A program made the translations under genes and the position numbers. A stretch of 64,000 nucleotides of DNA from Pedobacter psychroterrae (GTDB taxonomy: Bacteria > Bacteroidota > Bacteroidia > Sphingobacteriales > Sphingobacteriaceae). The notes under the pieces are model-generated. The model was not told the origin of the DNA and ran no database searches. It saw only the letters and a list, made by a program, of their open reading frames with translations. Position 1 is the stretch's first letter. Every line of letters starts with the position of its first letter. The DNA lies in the NCBI RefSeq assembly GCF_004331695.1, contig NZ_SJSL01000004.1, forward strand, positions 224,666 to 288,665. The letters run 5' to 3'. Positions 28,101-38,258 of this stretch are shown in pieces.

Positions 28101-30194
28101 ATGACTAAAAATATTTTCATAGCCTCAGCAGAACCTTATACCGGAAAATCAGTAATTGCCTTTGGCATGATCAACATGCTACTGGCCAAAACACAAAAGG
28201 TTGGATATTTTAAGCCGATCATCGCACAAGACGACCGGGAGAAGAAAGACCTTCATGTAGAAGCAATGCTTGATTACTTTTCCCTGCCTGTAAATTATGA
28301 AGATGCATTTGCCTTTACAAGGCAGGAAATGCTGCACCAGTCTGATACAGAAACTACCGGCGACATCATTAACACCATCATCAGCAAGTATAAAAAACTG
28401 GAAGACAATTATGATTTTACAGTAATTGAGGGCAGTGATTTTCTTGGAGAAGGTATCGCCTTTGAATTTGAATCCAATGCACTGATGGCCAAAAACCTGG
28501 GCGCACCGGTATTGATTGTGGTATCGGGAAAAAATAAAACTGCCAGTCAGCTGTTTAAGACTGCTATAAATATCTACCGCAACTTCCTGCTGCGTGATGT
28601 GCAGGTATTGGGAGTGATAGCCAATATGGTGAACCCGGATGAGGCAGAGCGTATAAAGCAGGCATTGACCAATCAGCTGCCCCCGGAATTGCTGATCGCG
28701 GTGATCCCTATAGAAACCGGCTTGCAAAGTCCGACCATGAAGGAAATTACGGCGGCCCTGAATGCGGAAGTGCTGTTTGGCGCCGATCTAATGGATAATC
28801 AGGTTGACAACTTTGTGACAGGTGCGATGATGCTGCCAAATTTTCTGAGACATATAAAAGATAACCTGCTGATCGTGACTCCGGGTGACCGTGGTGACAT
28901 CATTATTGGATCATTACAAGCTAATATATCAGCCAACTACCCTAAAATAGCAGGTATTGTGCTGACCGCAGGAAGTTTGCCTGATGAGCCCATGATCAGG
29001 CTGATCGAGGGGTTGCAGACGGTGATACCGATCATCTCTGTGCAGAAAGGTACTTTTGAAACGACCACAACTATTGGCGCCATTCACTCTAAAATCACGA
29101 TAGACAATAAGAAGAAAATAGCACTGGCTATAGATCTGTTTGAAAGGTACGTGGACATTAAAGCGCTGGATGATAAGATCATTACTTTCAATTATAAGGG
29201 AATAACGCCACATATGTTCCAATACCAGTTGGTAAAATGGGCAAAAAGCCAGAAGAAACATATTGTTTTGCCTGAGGGCAATGATGAGCGGATATTGAAA
29301 GCAGTAGAGAAGCTGGTAGCCCAGGATATTGTGGACATTACCCTGCTGGGAGATCCGGCAGAAATAGGCGCCATAATCAAGAGATTGGGCTTGAACCTTG
29401 ACCTGAATGCCATTCATATTCGCAACCCCGCTGTTTCCAAACATTATTATGATTACGTGGAAACGCTTTATGAACTCAGGAAAACCAAAAATGTAAACAT
29501 GGAAATGGCGAGGGATATGATGACCGATGTTTCCTATTACGGCACCATGATGGTATATAAAGGCGATGCAGATGGCATGGTATCGGGGGCGGTACATACT
29601 ACTCAGCATACCATCAGGCCTGCCCTGCAGTTTATAAAGACCAAACCCGGTGTATCAGTGGTATCCTCCATCTTTTTTATGTGCCTGCCGGAAAGGGTGG
29701 CCGTGTTTGGCGATTGTGCCGTGAACCCCAACCCTACTGCACAACAGCTTGCCGAGATTGCGATATCATCGGCAGACAGCAGTGCCAAGTTTGGCATTGA
29801 GCCCCGTGTAGCCATGCTTTCGTATTCTTCAGGCACATCGGGAGAAGGAGAAGATGTGGAACGTGTGAGAGAGGCAACAGCAATAGTAAAACAAAGACGC
29901 CCCGATCTGAAGATCGAAGGCCCTATACAATATGATGCAGCCGTTGACCCTTTGGTGGGTCAGCAAAAACTACCCGGATCTGAAGTAGCAGGAAGAGCCA
30001 GTGTGCTAATCTTTCCGGATCTGAATACCGGTAATAACACTTACAAGGCGGTACAGAGAGAAACCGGCGCATTGGCCATTGGCCCCATGCTGCAGGGACT
30101 GAACAAACCCATCAATGACCTGAGCCGGGGCTGTACGGTAGACGATATTTTTAATACCGTAGTGATCACCGCCATTCAATGTCAGGACATTTAA
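28101..30194 (+). CDS. pta: Phosphate acetyltransferase (long form)
   Basis: A 697-residue enzyme converting acetyl-CoA plus phosphate to acetyl phosphate. It has the long three-part form: an N-terminal BioD-like P-loop domain (IASAEPYTGKSVIAFG), a DRTGG domain (about 215-330), and the C-terminal PTA/PTB catalytic domain (about 370-693) with LPEGNDERILKAVE and GSEVAGRASVLIFPDLNTGN. The N-terminal part usually gives allosteric control. A near-consensus -7 element TATATTCG is at 28066-28073. It is followed after 19 bp by ackA, forming the acetate overflow/activation operon. Confidence 0.97.
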   Translation: MTKNIFIASAEPYTGKSVIAFGMINMLLAKTQKVGYFKPIIAQDDREKKDLHVEAMLDYFSLPVNYEDAFAFTRQEMLHQSDTETTGDIINTIISKYKKLEDNYDFTVIEGSDFLGEGIAFEFESNALMAKNLGAPVLIVVSGKNKTASQLFKTAINIYRNFLLRDVQVLGVIANMVNPDEAERIKQALTNQLPPELLIAVIPIETGLQSPTMKEITAALNAEVLFGADLMDNQVDNFVTGAMMLPNFLRHIKDNLLIVTPGDRGDIIIGSLQANISANYPKIAGIVLTAGSLPDEPMIRLIEGLQTVIPIISVQKGTFETTTTIGAIHSKITIDNKKKIALAIDLFERYVDIKALDDKIITFNYKGITPHMFQYQLVKWAKSQKKHIVLPEGNDERILKAVEKLVAQDIVDITLLGDPAEIGAIIKRLGLNLDLNAIHIRNPAVSKHYYDYVETLYELRKTKNVNMEMARDMMTDVSYYGTMMVYKGDADGMVSGAVHTTQHTIRPALQFIKTKPGVSVVSSIFFMCLPERVAVFGDCAVNPNPTAQQLAEIAISSADSSAKFGIEPRVAMLSYSSGTSGEGEDVERVREATAIVKQRRPDLKIEGPIQYDAAVDPLVGQQKLPGSEVAGRASVLIFPDLNTGNNTYKAVQRETGALAIGPMLQGLNKPINDLSRGCTVDDIFNTVVITAIQCQDI

Positions 30195-30213
30195 ATTTAA
30201 CGATACATTCTTT

Positions 30214-31353
30214 ATGAATATTTTAGTCATTAACTCTGGAAGCAGTTCCCTTAAATACCAGCTTTTTAAAATGCCTGAGAAAGCGCCCGTTTGCAGTGGC
30301 CTGGTAGAGCGGATAGGTGAAGCAGGAAGTGAGGTCAGTGATCATGGCGTTGCATTGAAAAAGGTAATTGCAGCAATGTCTGAAGGACCGAATGCTGTAA
30401 TCAGGAGCCCTGATGATATTGTGGCTGTAGGTCACAGGGTAGTACATGGCGGAGAGCGGTTTAAAGGGCCGGCTATCATTGATGAAGCAGTAAAAAAGCA
30501 GATAAAAAGGCTCTTTTCTTTAGCTCCGCTACATAACCCGGCAAATTATAAATGCATAGAGGTAGCCGAACAAACATTCCCACACGCTAAGCAGGTAGCT
30601 ATCTTTGATACTGCTTTTCATCAAAGCATCCCCGAAATGGCCTATCGGTATGCTATTCCTGAAGAATATTATAAGGAACATCGCATCAGGGTGTACGGAT
30701 TTCACGGCACCAGCCATAAATATGTGAGTGAACAGGCCATGGGATGGCTTAAAAACCCTGAGGCCAAACTGATCAGTATACACCTGGGAAATGGCTGCAG
30801 CATGACGGCTGTAAATGCCGGGAAATCTGTGGACACCACTATGGGATTTGGCCCGCTAAGCGGCCTGATGATGGGTACACGCTCTGGAGACATTGATGCT
30901 TCGGTCGTATTTCACCTGATGGAGCATTCTGGTTATACACTGGAGCAGTTGAGTACGCTGTTAAATAAGCAGTCGGGACTACTAGGTGTAGGCGGAACTA
31001 TGGACATGCGGGACATCAGGAAGCGACTGGAACAGGGTGATGAAAAGGCAAGGCTTGCGGTACTTTTATATGCCTACCGGATCAAAAAATTCATTGGCGC
31101 TTACGCAGCGGTCTTAAACGGATTAGATGCCATTATATTTACTGCTGGAGTGGGAGAAAATGATGTAGCGATGAGAGCAGCCGTCTGCGAAAATATGGAA
31201 TACCTGAATATCGTATTTGATCAGCAAAAAAACACACAGTATAAAAAAGAGCTGCTGGAAATAAATGCAGATGAGTCGCCGGTAAAGATATTAGTGATTC
31301 CCACCAACGAAGAATATGAAATAGCGCGCCAATGTTTTGAATTGGTATCGTAA
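30214..31353 (+). CDS. ackA: Acetate kinase
   Basis: A 379-residue ASKHA-fold kinase that interconverts acetyl phosphate plus ADP with acetate plus ATP. Family landmarks are NILVINSGSSSLKYQLF (N7), GHRVVHGGERF (R75), FDTAFHQ (D132), GFHGTSHKYVS (H164) and GTRSGDIDAS (R223). Length is close to the usual 395-400 residues. It is the second gene of the pta-ackA operon, followed after 27 bp by a glutaminyl-cyclotransferase gene. Confidence 0.97.
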   Translation: MNILVINSGSSSLKYQLFKMPEKAPVCSGLVERIGEAGSEVSDHGVALKKVIAAMSEGPNAVIRSPDDIVAVGHRVVHGGERFKGPAIIDEAVKKQIKRLFSLAPLHNPANYKCIEVAEQTFPHAKQVAIFDTAFHQSIPEMAYRYAIPEEYYKEHRIRVYGFHGTSHKYVSEQAMGWLKNPEAKLISIHLGNGCSMTAVNAGKSVDTTMGFGPLSGLMMGTRSGDIDASVVFHLMEHSGYTLEQLSTLLNKQSGLLGVGGTMDMRDIRKRLEQGDEKARLAVLLYAYRIKKFIGAYAAVLNGLDAIIFTAGVGENDVAMRAAVCENMEYLNIVFDQQKNTQYKKELLEINADESPVKILVIPTNEEYEIARQCFELVS

Positions 31354-31380
31354 TTTCTGACAATTTGCTAGATTTAAAAA

Positions 31381-32196
31381 ATGAAGATCAAAATCATAAT
31401 TTGTGCGGTTCTACTGGCCGGTCTGCAAAGCTGTCAGAACGGCCCTAAAAGTACAGAACAAGTAGTTACCACGAATAGCATAGCGGCGATTGATTTTAAG
31501 CTAAAAGCCATACTTCCGCATGACAGCACCTTGTTTACAGAAGGTTTGCTGGTTTATAACGGGGAATTGATTGAGAGCACCGGCTCACCCGATGACATGC
31601 AAAAAGCCCGGTCCCTGATTGGTAAAATGGATCTGAAAACCGGAAAACTTGATATCAAAGTTGAGCTGGACAGATCAAAATACTTTGGTGAAGGGATTGC
31701 TATTTTGAATAACAAACTATACCAGCTTACTTACAAAAACCGTGAGGGATTTATTTACGACGCGACTACCTTTAAAAAACTGGGTGGATTTAAGTATAAT
31801 AACCTAGAAGGATGGGGCATGACTACGGATGGTAAACAGCTGATCATGAGTGATGGCACGAGTGTGATTACTTTCCTGGACCCACAAAGCCTACTACCTG
31901 TAAAAACAATCAATGTAACCAAGTACGGCCAGTCGGAAAACATGATCAATGAACTGGAATATATCAATGGATTTATTTACGCGAATATATGGCTCAGCAA
32001 TTTCATTGTTAAGATTGACCCTTCAAATGGAAAAATAGTGGGGAGAATAGATCTAGGATCCATATTTACTATGGAACGAAGCAAGAATATACTGGGCGCA
32101 GAAATGAACGGCATTGCCTTTGATGCAAAGGCGGATAAGGTGTATATAACCGGAAAGCTATGGAAACATATTTACGAAATTGAATTTGCTAAATAA
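31381..32196 (+). CDS. Glutaminyl-peptide cyclotransferase (glutamine cyclotransferase), lipoprotein
   Basis: A 271-residue plant-type glutaminyl cyclase that converts N-terminal glutamine to pyroglutamate. The N-terminus MKIKIIICAVLLAGLQSC is a lipoprotein signal with Cys18, so it is anchored in an envelope membrane. The five-bladed propeller family is indicated by FTEGLLVYNGELIESTG, LYQLTYKNREGFIYD, MSDGTSVITFLDPQ and NELEYINGFIYANIW. Pyroglutamate protects exported proteins in Bacteroidota, where many mature N-termini are glutamine. It could be co-transcribed with ackA. The 3' end overlaps the convergent hybrid kinase gene by 8 bp. Confidence 0.93.
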   Translation: MKIKIIICAVLLAGLQSCQNGPKSTEQVVTTNSIAAIDFKLKAILPHDSTLFTEGLLVYNGELIESTGSPDDMQKARSLIGKMDLKTGKLDIKVELDRSKYFGEGIAILNNKLYQLTYKNREGFIYDATTFKKLGGFKYNNLEGWGMTTDGKQLIMSDGTSVITFLDPQSLLPVKTINVTKYGQSENMINELEYINGFIYANIWLSNFIVKIDPSNGKIVGRIDLGSIFTMERSKNILGAEMNGIAFDAKADKVYITGKLWKHIYEIEFAK

Positions 32197-34348
32197 ATAG
32201 CAGCATTTTCTCAAACAGATCTTCTTTTACAAAAGGTTTGGATATGTATTCATTCATCCCTGCAGCTTTACATTTGTCGCTTTCATCGGCGAGTACTGAT
32301 GCGGTCATTGCAATGATCGGAATGTCAAGTAGACCTAGTTCTTTCCTTATTTTCACTGTCGTCTCGCGCCCGTCTATTTCTGGCATTTGTATGTCCATGA
32401 TAATGAGGTCAAACTCCTGATGCTTTAAAAGTTCGATTGCTGAGAAGCCGTTATCTGCCAATGTGGTATGCATTCCTGAATTTTCAAGTGTTTTAATGAT
32501 CACTTTCTGATTAATTATGTTGTCTTCGACCACAAGGATGCGCTTATTACACAATAACGCAAACTTAGCTTCTTCTTCTGTGCTTCTGTTGGCTACCGGC
32601 ACCGTGCTGAAGGGTATCTCAATTAGAAATGAACTTCCGTTTCCAACTTTGCTGGTTACAGAAATCTTGCCCTCAAATAACTCTACAAGCTGTTTTACAA
32701 TTGCTAGTCCAAGACCTGTGCCTCCAAATTTCCTGGTGATATCTAAACTGGTCTGCGTAAAACTTTGAAAGATGTAGCCAATCCGCTCTTCAGGAATGCC
32801 GATACCTGTATCTGTAATCCGGAATTGTAGTTTCACAATACCAAAATTGCAACTTTGTGCAGTAACATCGATGTGAATAGCGCCTTCAGATGTGAACTTT
32901 ATGGCGTTGGACAAGATATTTGATATGATCTGGTGTAATCTTAAAGGATCGCCCAAGACACCAAGAGGTACTTTGTGATCTATGGTTAAATGCACAGGCA
33001 GTTGTTTTTCCTTAGCTTTTACTTGCATTGAATCAATCACCTGGGTCAATACATCAGTTATTTTGAACGCAATCTTTTCCAGTTCAAGTTTGCCAGCTTC
33101 TATTTTGGAGAAATCCAGGATATCATTGATCAACACCATTAAGTTTTTAGATGATTGGCGTATGATCTCCAAGTATTCGTCTTGGGTAGCATCCAAACTG
33201 GTTTCAGAAAGGAGGCTTGTCATTCCCATAATTCCGTTCATTGGTGTGCGAATTTCATGACTGATATTAGCCATAAACTGTTCCTGGGTCAGCCGTGCAT
33301 TTTCCGCTTCATGTCTTGATTTTTTTAATCCTTCTTCATACACAATCCGCTCTGTAATATTTCTGCTTATTAATCCAGATGCAATGACTTCACCTCTGCT
33401 ATTCTTAATAGGGAATTGTCTGGTAAAAAAATAAAGAGTTTTGCCGTCTACAAATACGCGCTCTTCTGTTTCGAAATAAGGATAATTCACATCTATCCTG
33501 ATATCACTATTCCCATATTGAATCTCCTTTGTAAATTCAAGTCGGTCAAACGTTTTACCTACTATATCCTTCTCATTCAAACCAATAAACTCCTGTGTGG
33601 CTTTATTTGCGAAGAGGATTTTTCCCGCCCGATCCCTGATCATCATACAGGTTGAAGTGTTCTCCAAAAGTGCTCCCAGTAACATGTCTTGTTCTGAAAT
33701 GACCCCACTGCTGGCACTTGTAGTTTCGATTCGTCTCTTTCTTAAAAAGTTATATCCGTTAAGGATTAAAAGTATCAATAATAAAACTAAAGAACCTATA
33801 TTAGCAGAATAGGACTTGGCAGAAACATCATTAATATCTTGGTTGGTAGACTTTACACGATTCTTTAAGCGTTCCTTATATTCGAATAAAAGTGTCCACA
33901 CCATTCCCATCCCACTTTCACTTTGCTCTACCGCCTTTATGGATTGTTCTGTAACTAAATCCTTAGGATGGGCAGCTATATAACTATTGATCGCTTTATT
34001 TTCTGTGTGATAAATCCGGTCTATTTTTTCAACCAGATTCTTTAGATCAGGGTATTCTGCAGATAGTGTTAATTGTTCTATGAGAACTTTGCTGACAACA
34101 TTTTGGAATTTTACAAGATTAGTTAGTGCTTCAGGATCGCGGGCAATTGAATATGATCTAAAAGTTTGTTGAACTGACCCTAAGTTGGCGCTGAGTTCGT
34201 CTGTTAAATTTAAGAGCATCTGGACCTTCTGAATGGAACTTTGCTCTTCCTTTATTTGATGTGTAAAATATAATTGAAATAGGGAACTGGTGATCACTAC
34301 TATGAAAAGAAAATAGGAAGCCCATTTAAGAATATTTTTTTCAGACAT
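32189..34348 (-). CDS. Membrane hybrid histidine kinase/receiver (CHASE3-like, PAS)
   Basis: A 719-residue kinase. TM1 is at about 9-29 and TM2 at about 180-203, bracketing a helical periplasmic sensor resembling CHASE3. A PAS domain spans about 225-340. The HisKA motif [17 protein letters not shown] has H364, the HATPase has SNILSNAIKFT, DTGIGIP and [10 protein letters not shown], and a single C-terminal receiver has E608/D609 and phospho-acceptor D652 in IIMDIQMPEIDG. No output domain or adjacent regulator is present, so the phosphoryl group must pass to an unlinked protein. It is divergent from the PQQ dehydrogenase gene across 152 bp. Confidence 0.93.
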   Translation of the reverse strand: MSEKNILKWASYFLFIVVITSSLFQLYFTHQIKEEQSSIQKVQMLLNLTDELSANLGSVQQTFRSYSIARDPEALTNLVKFQNVVSKVLIEQLTLSAEYPDLKNLVEKIDRIYHTENKAINSYIAAHPKDLVTEQSIKAVEQSESGMGMVWTLLFEYKERLKNRVKSTNQDINDVSAKSYSANIGSLVLLLILLILNGYNFLRKRRIETTSASSGVISEQDMLLGALLENTSTCMMIRDRAGKILFANKATQEFIGLNEKDIVGKTFDRLEFTKEIQYGNSDIRIDVNYPYFETEERVFVDGKTLYFFTRQFPIKNSRGEVIASGLISRNITERIVYEEGLKKSRHEAENARLTQEQFMANISHEIRTPMNGIMGMTSLLSETSLDATQDEYLEIIRQSSKNLMVLINDILDFSKIEAGKLELEKIAFKITDVLTQVIDSMQVKAKEKQLPVHLTIDHKVPLGVLGDPLRLHQIISNILSNAIKFTSEGAIHIDVTAQSCNFGIVKLQFRITDTGIGIPEERIGYIFQSFTQTSLDITRKFGGTGLGLAIVKQLVELFEGKISVTSKVGNGSSFLIEIPFSTVPVANRSTEEEAKFALLCNKRILVVEDNIINQKVIIKTLENSGMHTTLADNGFSAIELLKHQEFDLIIMDIQMPEIDGRETTVKIRKELGLLDIPIIAMTASVLADESDKCKAAGMNEYISKPFVKEDLFEKMLLFI

Positions 34349-34500
34349 ATGATAGTTAACAGATAGATTTTAGTTTAATTTAGAACTAGTAATCTACCAA
34401 TAAAATACTGACCTTGAATGAGAGAAATATCAATTTAAAACAATTCTTGATAATCAGTATGTTGGATGTAAATAAATATCAGTAAGCCTCTGAAGATATT

Positions 34501-36612
34501 ATGAAAAAAAGCATAACCATAATCTGTATAATCTGCGCTGCAGCAATTCTTTTGCACAGCTGGAAGCTAAACAAACATGCCGACCTGGATCATTCTAAGT
34601 GGTCAGAGTATTTGGGCGGCCCGGACAGAAGTCATTATTCTTCACTCAGGCAAATTAATGCAGGTAATGTATCCAACCTAAAAAAGGTTTGGGAATATAA
34701 ATCCGGAGATTCCGGTCAGGTGCAATGCAATCCGATCATAGTAGATGACGTATTGTACGGAGTAACAGCCTCTAATCAGGTATTTGCACTTGATGCGGCC
34801 AATGGTATGCAGAAATGGAAATATGTACAGCCAGGCGAAGGGACTTCTAACACAAACCGGGGAGTAACATACTGGAAAGATGGTGATGACAAGCGTATTT
34901 TATATGGTTATAATGCTTCTTTGTATGCCCTCAATGCAGAGACCGGGCAGCTTGTCAAATCGTTTGGAGATGGCGGAAAAGTAAGTCTGAAAGCAGGTCT
35001 GGAAGCTAATGCGACAAACCGTTATGTAGTATCTAACACTCCTGGAACCTTATTTGAGGATTTAATTATCATGCCTTTGCGGGTTGGCGAGGATGGAGGT
35101 GCAGCAATTGGATATATCCAGGCCTTTGACGTTAGAACAGGTAAAGTAGCCTGGGTATTTAAAACGATACCGGATGCAGGAGAACCGGGTGCAGAAACCT
35201 GGCCAGCAGACATCAAAGTCAAACAAGAAGTTGGCGGCGCAAACAGCTGGCCAGGAATGTCGATAGACAGAGAAAGACAGATCATCTACGTCCCCACCGG
35301 ATCTGCTGCATTTGACTTCTATGGCGGGAACAGATCGGGTAAAAATCTGTTTGCAAATTGCCTGATTGCGCTGAATGCACGCACAGGAAAATATATATGG
35401 CACTATCAGATGGTTCACCATGATATCTGGGACAGGGATTTGCCTGCGCCACCAAATCTTTTAAAAGTAAAACAGAAGGGTAAAGTCATTGATGCAGTAG
35501 CCCAGGTTACTAAAAATGGCTATGTATTTATCTTTGACCGCGTCACCGGAAAGCCTTTATTTCCTATTGATGAAAAGCCTTTTCCGAAATCGGATATGCC
35601 TGGAGAAAAAGCCTGGCCTACACAGCCTATCCCAAGATTGCCTGCCGCTTTTGCCCGGCAAAACGTGACTGAAAATGACATCAGCCATATTGCTGAGAAC
35701 CGACAGGAACTGATTGAAATATTCAGAAAGGCCAGGAAGGGTACTTTTCAGCCCTTAAGTCTTAGCCCTACGATCTTATTACCTGGAGCAGATGGAGGAG
35801 CAGAATGGGGCGGTGCGGCGGTAGACCCTGAAGGTATTTTGTATGTCAATGCCAATGAGATGCCCTGGATTTTTAGCTTGAGCGAGAACAAAAGAAGTAA
35901 CTCAGAAAATCTAAGTTCCGGACATTTGCTTTACAACAATACCTGTATAACCTGCCACGGTGCTGAGTTAAAAGGAAACCCTGCAAGCGGCTTTCCTTCT
36001 TTAGTAAATATCAAAACGCGTGTAAGCAGGAAAGAAATTTCCCGGCTAATTACCAGCGGACGAGGGATGATGCCAGGCTTTAATCAACTCTCTGCCATTC
36101 AAAAACAAAGCATCATAGATTTCCTTTTTAATGAAGAGAAAACCGAAGCTTCTTCAGCAATTGCCGGTAGCAAAACCGCTGCTGCTGCTGCACCTTATAA
36201 ATTTAATGGATATGACAAGTTCCTGGACAACAATGGATATCCGGCTATCAGTCCGCCCTGGGGCACACTTACTGCGATAGATATGAACACGGGTAAGCAC
36301 TTATGGAAGCGGACACTTGGTGAATTTAAAGAACTGTCAGCAAAAGGTATACCGCAAACAGGTACAGAGAATTATGGCGGGCCAACAATAACCGCAGGAG
36401 GGTTGCTGTTCATTGCCGCAACAAAAGATGGTATGTTCCGGGCATTTGATAAAAAGACGGGGAACCTATTGTGGGAAACACAGCTACCTGCTGCAGGTTA
36501 TGCTACGCCAAGTACTTACGAAGTGAATGGTAAACAATATGTTGTAGTGGCGTGTGGCGGGGCAAAACTGGGCACTAAAAAAGGCGATAGCTATGTCGCA
36601 TTTTCACTATAA
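34501..36612 (+). CDS. PQQ-dependent dehydrogenase with inserted cytochrome c domain
   Basis: A 703-residue membrane-anchored quinoprotein. An N-terminal hydrophobic anchor/signal (3-20) precedes a PQQ propeller with W motifs (ALDAANGMQKWKY, ALNARTGKYIWHYQMVHHDIWDRDLPAPP, YVFIFDRVTGKPLF). The propeller is interrupted at about 470-555 by a c-type haem domain (NTCITCH: C482, C485, H486; axial Met in SGRGMMPGF, M523 or M524) and then closes with LWKRTLG and GLLFIAATKDGMFRAFD. It would oxidise a sugar or alcohol in the periplasm and donate electrons via haem. The insert order matches Bacteroidota glucose-dehydrogenase-like proteins. No PQQ biosynthesis genes are visible. The 3' end overlaps the convergent lactonase gene by 22 bp. 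Confidence 0.93.
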   Translation: MKKSITIICIICAAAILLHSWKLNKHADLDHSKWSEYLGGPDRSHYSSLRQINAGNVSNLKKVWEYKSGDSGQVQCNPIIVDDVLYGVTASNQVFALDAANGMQKWKYVQPGEGTSNTNRGVTYWKDGDDKRILYGYNASLYALNAETGQLVKSFGDGGKVSLKAGLEANATNRYVVSNTPGTLFEDLIIMPLRVGEDGGAAIGYIQAFDVRTGKVAWVFKTIPDAGEPGAETWPADIKVKQEVGGANSWPGMSIDRERQIIYVPTGSAAFDFYGGNRSGKNLFANCLIALNARTGKYIWHYQMVHHDIWDRDLPAPPNLLKVKQKGKVIDAVAQVTKNGYVFIFDRVTGKPLFPIDEKPFPKSDMPGEKAWPTQPIPRLPAAFARQNVTENDISHIAENRQELIEIFRKARKGTFQPLSLSPTILLPGADGGAEWGGAAVDPEGILYVNANEMPWIFSLSENKRSNSENLSSGHLLYNNTCITCHGAELKGNPASGFPSLVNIKTRVSRKEISRLITSGRGMMPGFNQLSAIQKQSIIDFLFNEEKTEASSAIAGSKTAAAAAPYKFNGYDKFLDNNGYPAISPPWGTLTAIDMNTGKHLWKRTLGEFKELSAKGIPQTGTENYGGPTITAGGLLFIAATKDGMFRAFDKKTGNLLWETQLPAAGYATPSTYEVNGKQYVVVACGGAKLGTKKGDSYVAFSL

Positions 36613-37472
36613 ACCTTAACTCCTTTCACCCCGGGAGATTTGATGATAAACAAATTGCCGCTTTCGGGATATTCGCTTAGCTGTTGCGGAGTCAGGTTTT
36701 CCCTGGCAGTGGTAATGACCAGTTCGTCAAGCTGATCACCCGCAAAACAACAGTTGGTGACATTTGGAACAGGTAACTTTATCAGATCAATCAGTTTGCC
36801 ACTGAGCGGATTCCATCGCCCTAAGGCAAAGCCACCATATAAAGCTACCCATAGCATGCCTTGATTATCTATGGTTATCCCATCAGGCATGCCCATTTGC
36901 GGGGGAATATTGATCGCATCCTTTTCATATTCAATCGCACCTGTTACTACATTGAACAAATAAGATTTTACCGACCGGGAAACTGTGTCGATAAAATACA
37001 TACGGTCATTGTTGTGCGACCATACCAGTCCGTTGGGTATGGTCAGCTCCTCCAGCATTTTTACAGGAGGCGCTGAAAGATTAGCAAGGCGATATAAGCT
37101 CCCATGGCCTGCTTTGCAATGAATGTCCATCACACCGATCCAAATCCGGCCTTTACTGTCCACACCACCATCGTTACATCTGCGATCAGGGATATGCTTT
37201 TCTATGTCGGCAAGCCATTCAAACTCCCCGGTTTGCAGGTCCATGCTTATCAGGCCACCCTGCACGCCAAGGGTCAGTTGGTCATCATTTCCTTCAATGA
37301 TCAATGATACACGGCGGCCGAGCCGCCAGGTCTGAGCATTTTTTGTTTTCCAATCCAGTTCATGGAGTATACCCTGTTCGATATCTACCCAAAAAAGACT
37401 TTGCCGCTTTGCATGCCAAAAAGGAGATTCGCCCAGCACATTTGATGCTTTATATAATGTAGATACCGTCAT
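36591..37472 (-). CDS. SMP-30/gluconolactonase-like lactonase
   Basis: A 293-residue six-bladed propeller hydrolase of the SMP-30/gluconolaconase/LRE family, opening sugar lactones to aldonates. Metal ligands are recognisable as E15 (VLGESPFWH), N147 (IPNGLVWS) and D197 (GMPDGIT), with N100 in RRCNDGG. There is no signal peptide, so it is cytoplasmic. It is the third gene of a tight operon, 6 bp after the SDR gene. The context points to an oxidative aldose to aldonolactone to aldonate to keto-deoxy-aldonate route. Confidence 0.93.
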   Translation of the reverse strand: MTVSTLYKASNVLGESPFWHAKRQSLFWVDIEQGILHELDWKTKNAQTWRLGRRVSLIIEGNDDQLTLGVQGGLISMDLQTGEFEWLADIEKHIPDRRCNDGGVDSKGRIWIGVMDIHCKAGHGSLYRLANLSAPPVKMLEELTIPNGLVWSHNNDRMYFIDTVSRSVKSYLFNVVTGAIEYEKDAINIPPQMGMPDGITIDNQGMLWVALYGGFALGRWNPLSGKLIDLIKLPVPNVTNCCFAGDQLDELVITTARENLTPQQLSEYPESGNLFIIKSPGVKGVKVYSENAT

Positions 37473-37478
37473 GCTAAA

Positions 37479-38249
37479 TTAAAATGGTGAAATACTAACC
37501 GCGCTCCAGCCACCGTCTACCACCAAGGTCTGTCCGGTAATCTGGCTGGCCTGAGGGGATACTAAAAACAATACTGCGTTAGCAACGTCATCCACCGTTC
37601 CTGCCCTGCCCATTGGCGTGATACGTGCCCAGGTACTTTTATAATCTTCATCTTCCAGGGTCCGCTCAGTAAGCGTAGCCCCGGGCGCCACTGTATTTAC
37701 GGTGATCTTATATTCAGAAAGCTCTATGACAAGGTTCTTGGCAAGCATTTGCAGCCCTGCTTTGGTCATTGCATACGCTGCCAGATCTTTGTGCGCCTGC
37801 TGACCGGTGACGGAAGACATAAACAGTATGCTTCCGCCGCTTTGCTGTTTGATCATCTGCAGTGATGCCCTTTGTGCCAAAAAGAAACTGCCCTGCAGGT
37901 TTACCCGCATTACATCCTGAAAAGCCTGTGGCTCATACTTTAGGAAATCGCCAAATAATGTAATCCCGGCATTGGCAACAACTACATTCAACTTACCAAA
38001 GCGCTGCACCGCTTCATCTACCAGCTGTTGTACCAGGTCGATGTCTCCAGCATCACCGGCTATGGGATATGTTACGCCCGGCCCTATAGCATTGATGCTA
38101 TCTGAGGCAGATTTTATCAGCTCCGGATCATTGTCATTGATGATTACTGAGGCACCATTCCTGACCAATTTACTAGCTATTTCATATCCTATTCCTTTGC
38201 CCGCCCCGGTTACTATCGCAACCATTCCTTCAAAATCTTTAAAATTCAT
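37479..38249 (-). CDS. SDR-family sugar (acid) dehydrogenase
   Basis: A 256-residue classical short-chain dehydrogenase. The NAD(P)-binding motif is TGAGKGIG (14-21), NAG follows in VVANAGI, the catalytic residues are S146, Y159 and K163, and the C-terminus ends with GQTLVVDGGWS. Aspartates in INDNDPEL after beta-2 favour NAD(H). In sugar-acid operons such enzymes oxidise the aldose or act on the keto-deoxy acid. It lies 9 bp after the dehydratase gene and 6 bp before the lactonase gene. Confidence 0.94.
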   Translation of the reverse strand: MNFKDFEGMVAIVTGAGKGIGYEIASKLVRNGASVIINDNDPELIKSASDSINAIGPGVTYPIAGDAGDIDLVQQLVDEAVQRFGKLNVVVANAGITLFGDFLKYEPQAFQDVMRVNLQGSFFLAQRASLQMIKQQSGGSILFMSSVTGQQAHKDLAAYAMTKAGLQMLAKNLVIELSEYKITVNTVAPGATLTERTLEDEDYKSTWARITPMGRAGTVDDVANAVLFLVSPQASQITGQTLVVDGGWSAVSISPF

Positions 38250-38258
38250 ATATTAATT

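Noticed and set aside
28929..29609. 226-codon minus-strand open frame
   Set aside because: It lies opposite the catalytic part of pta, which is full length. The antisense frame has no motif.
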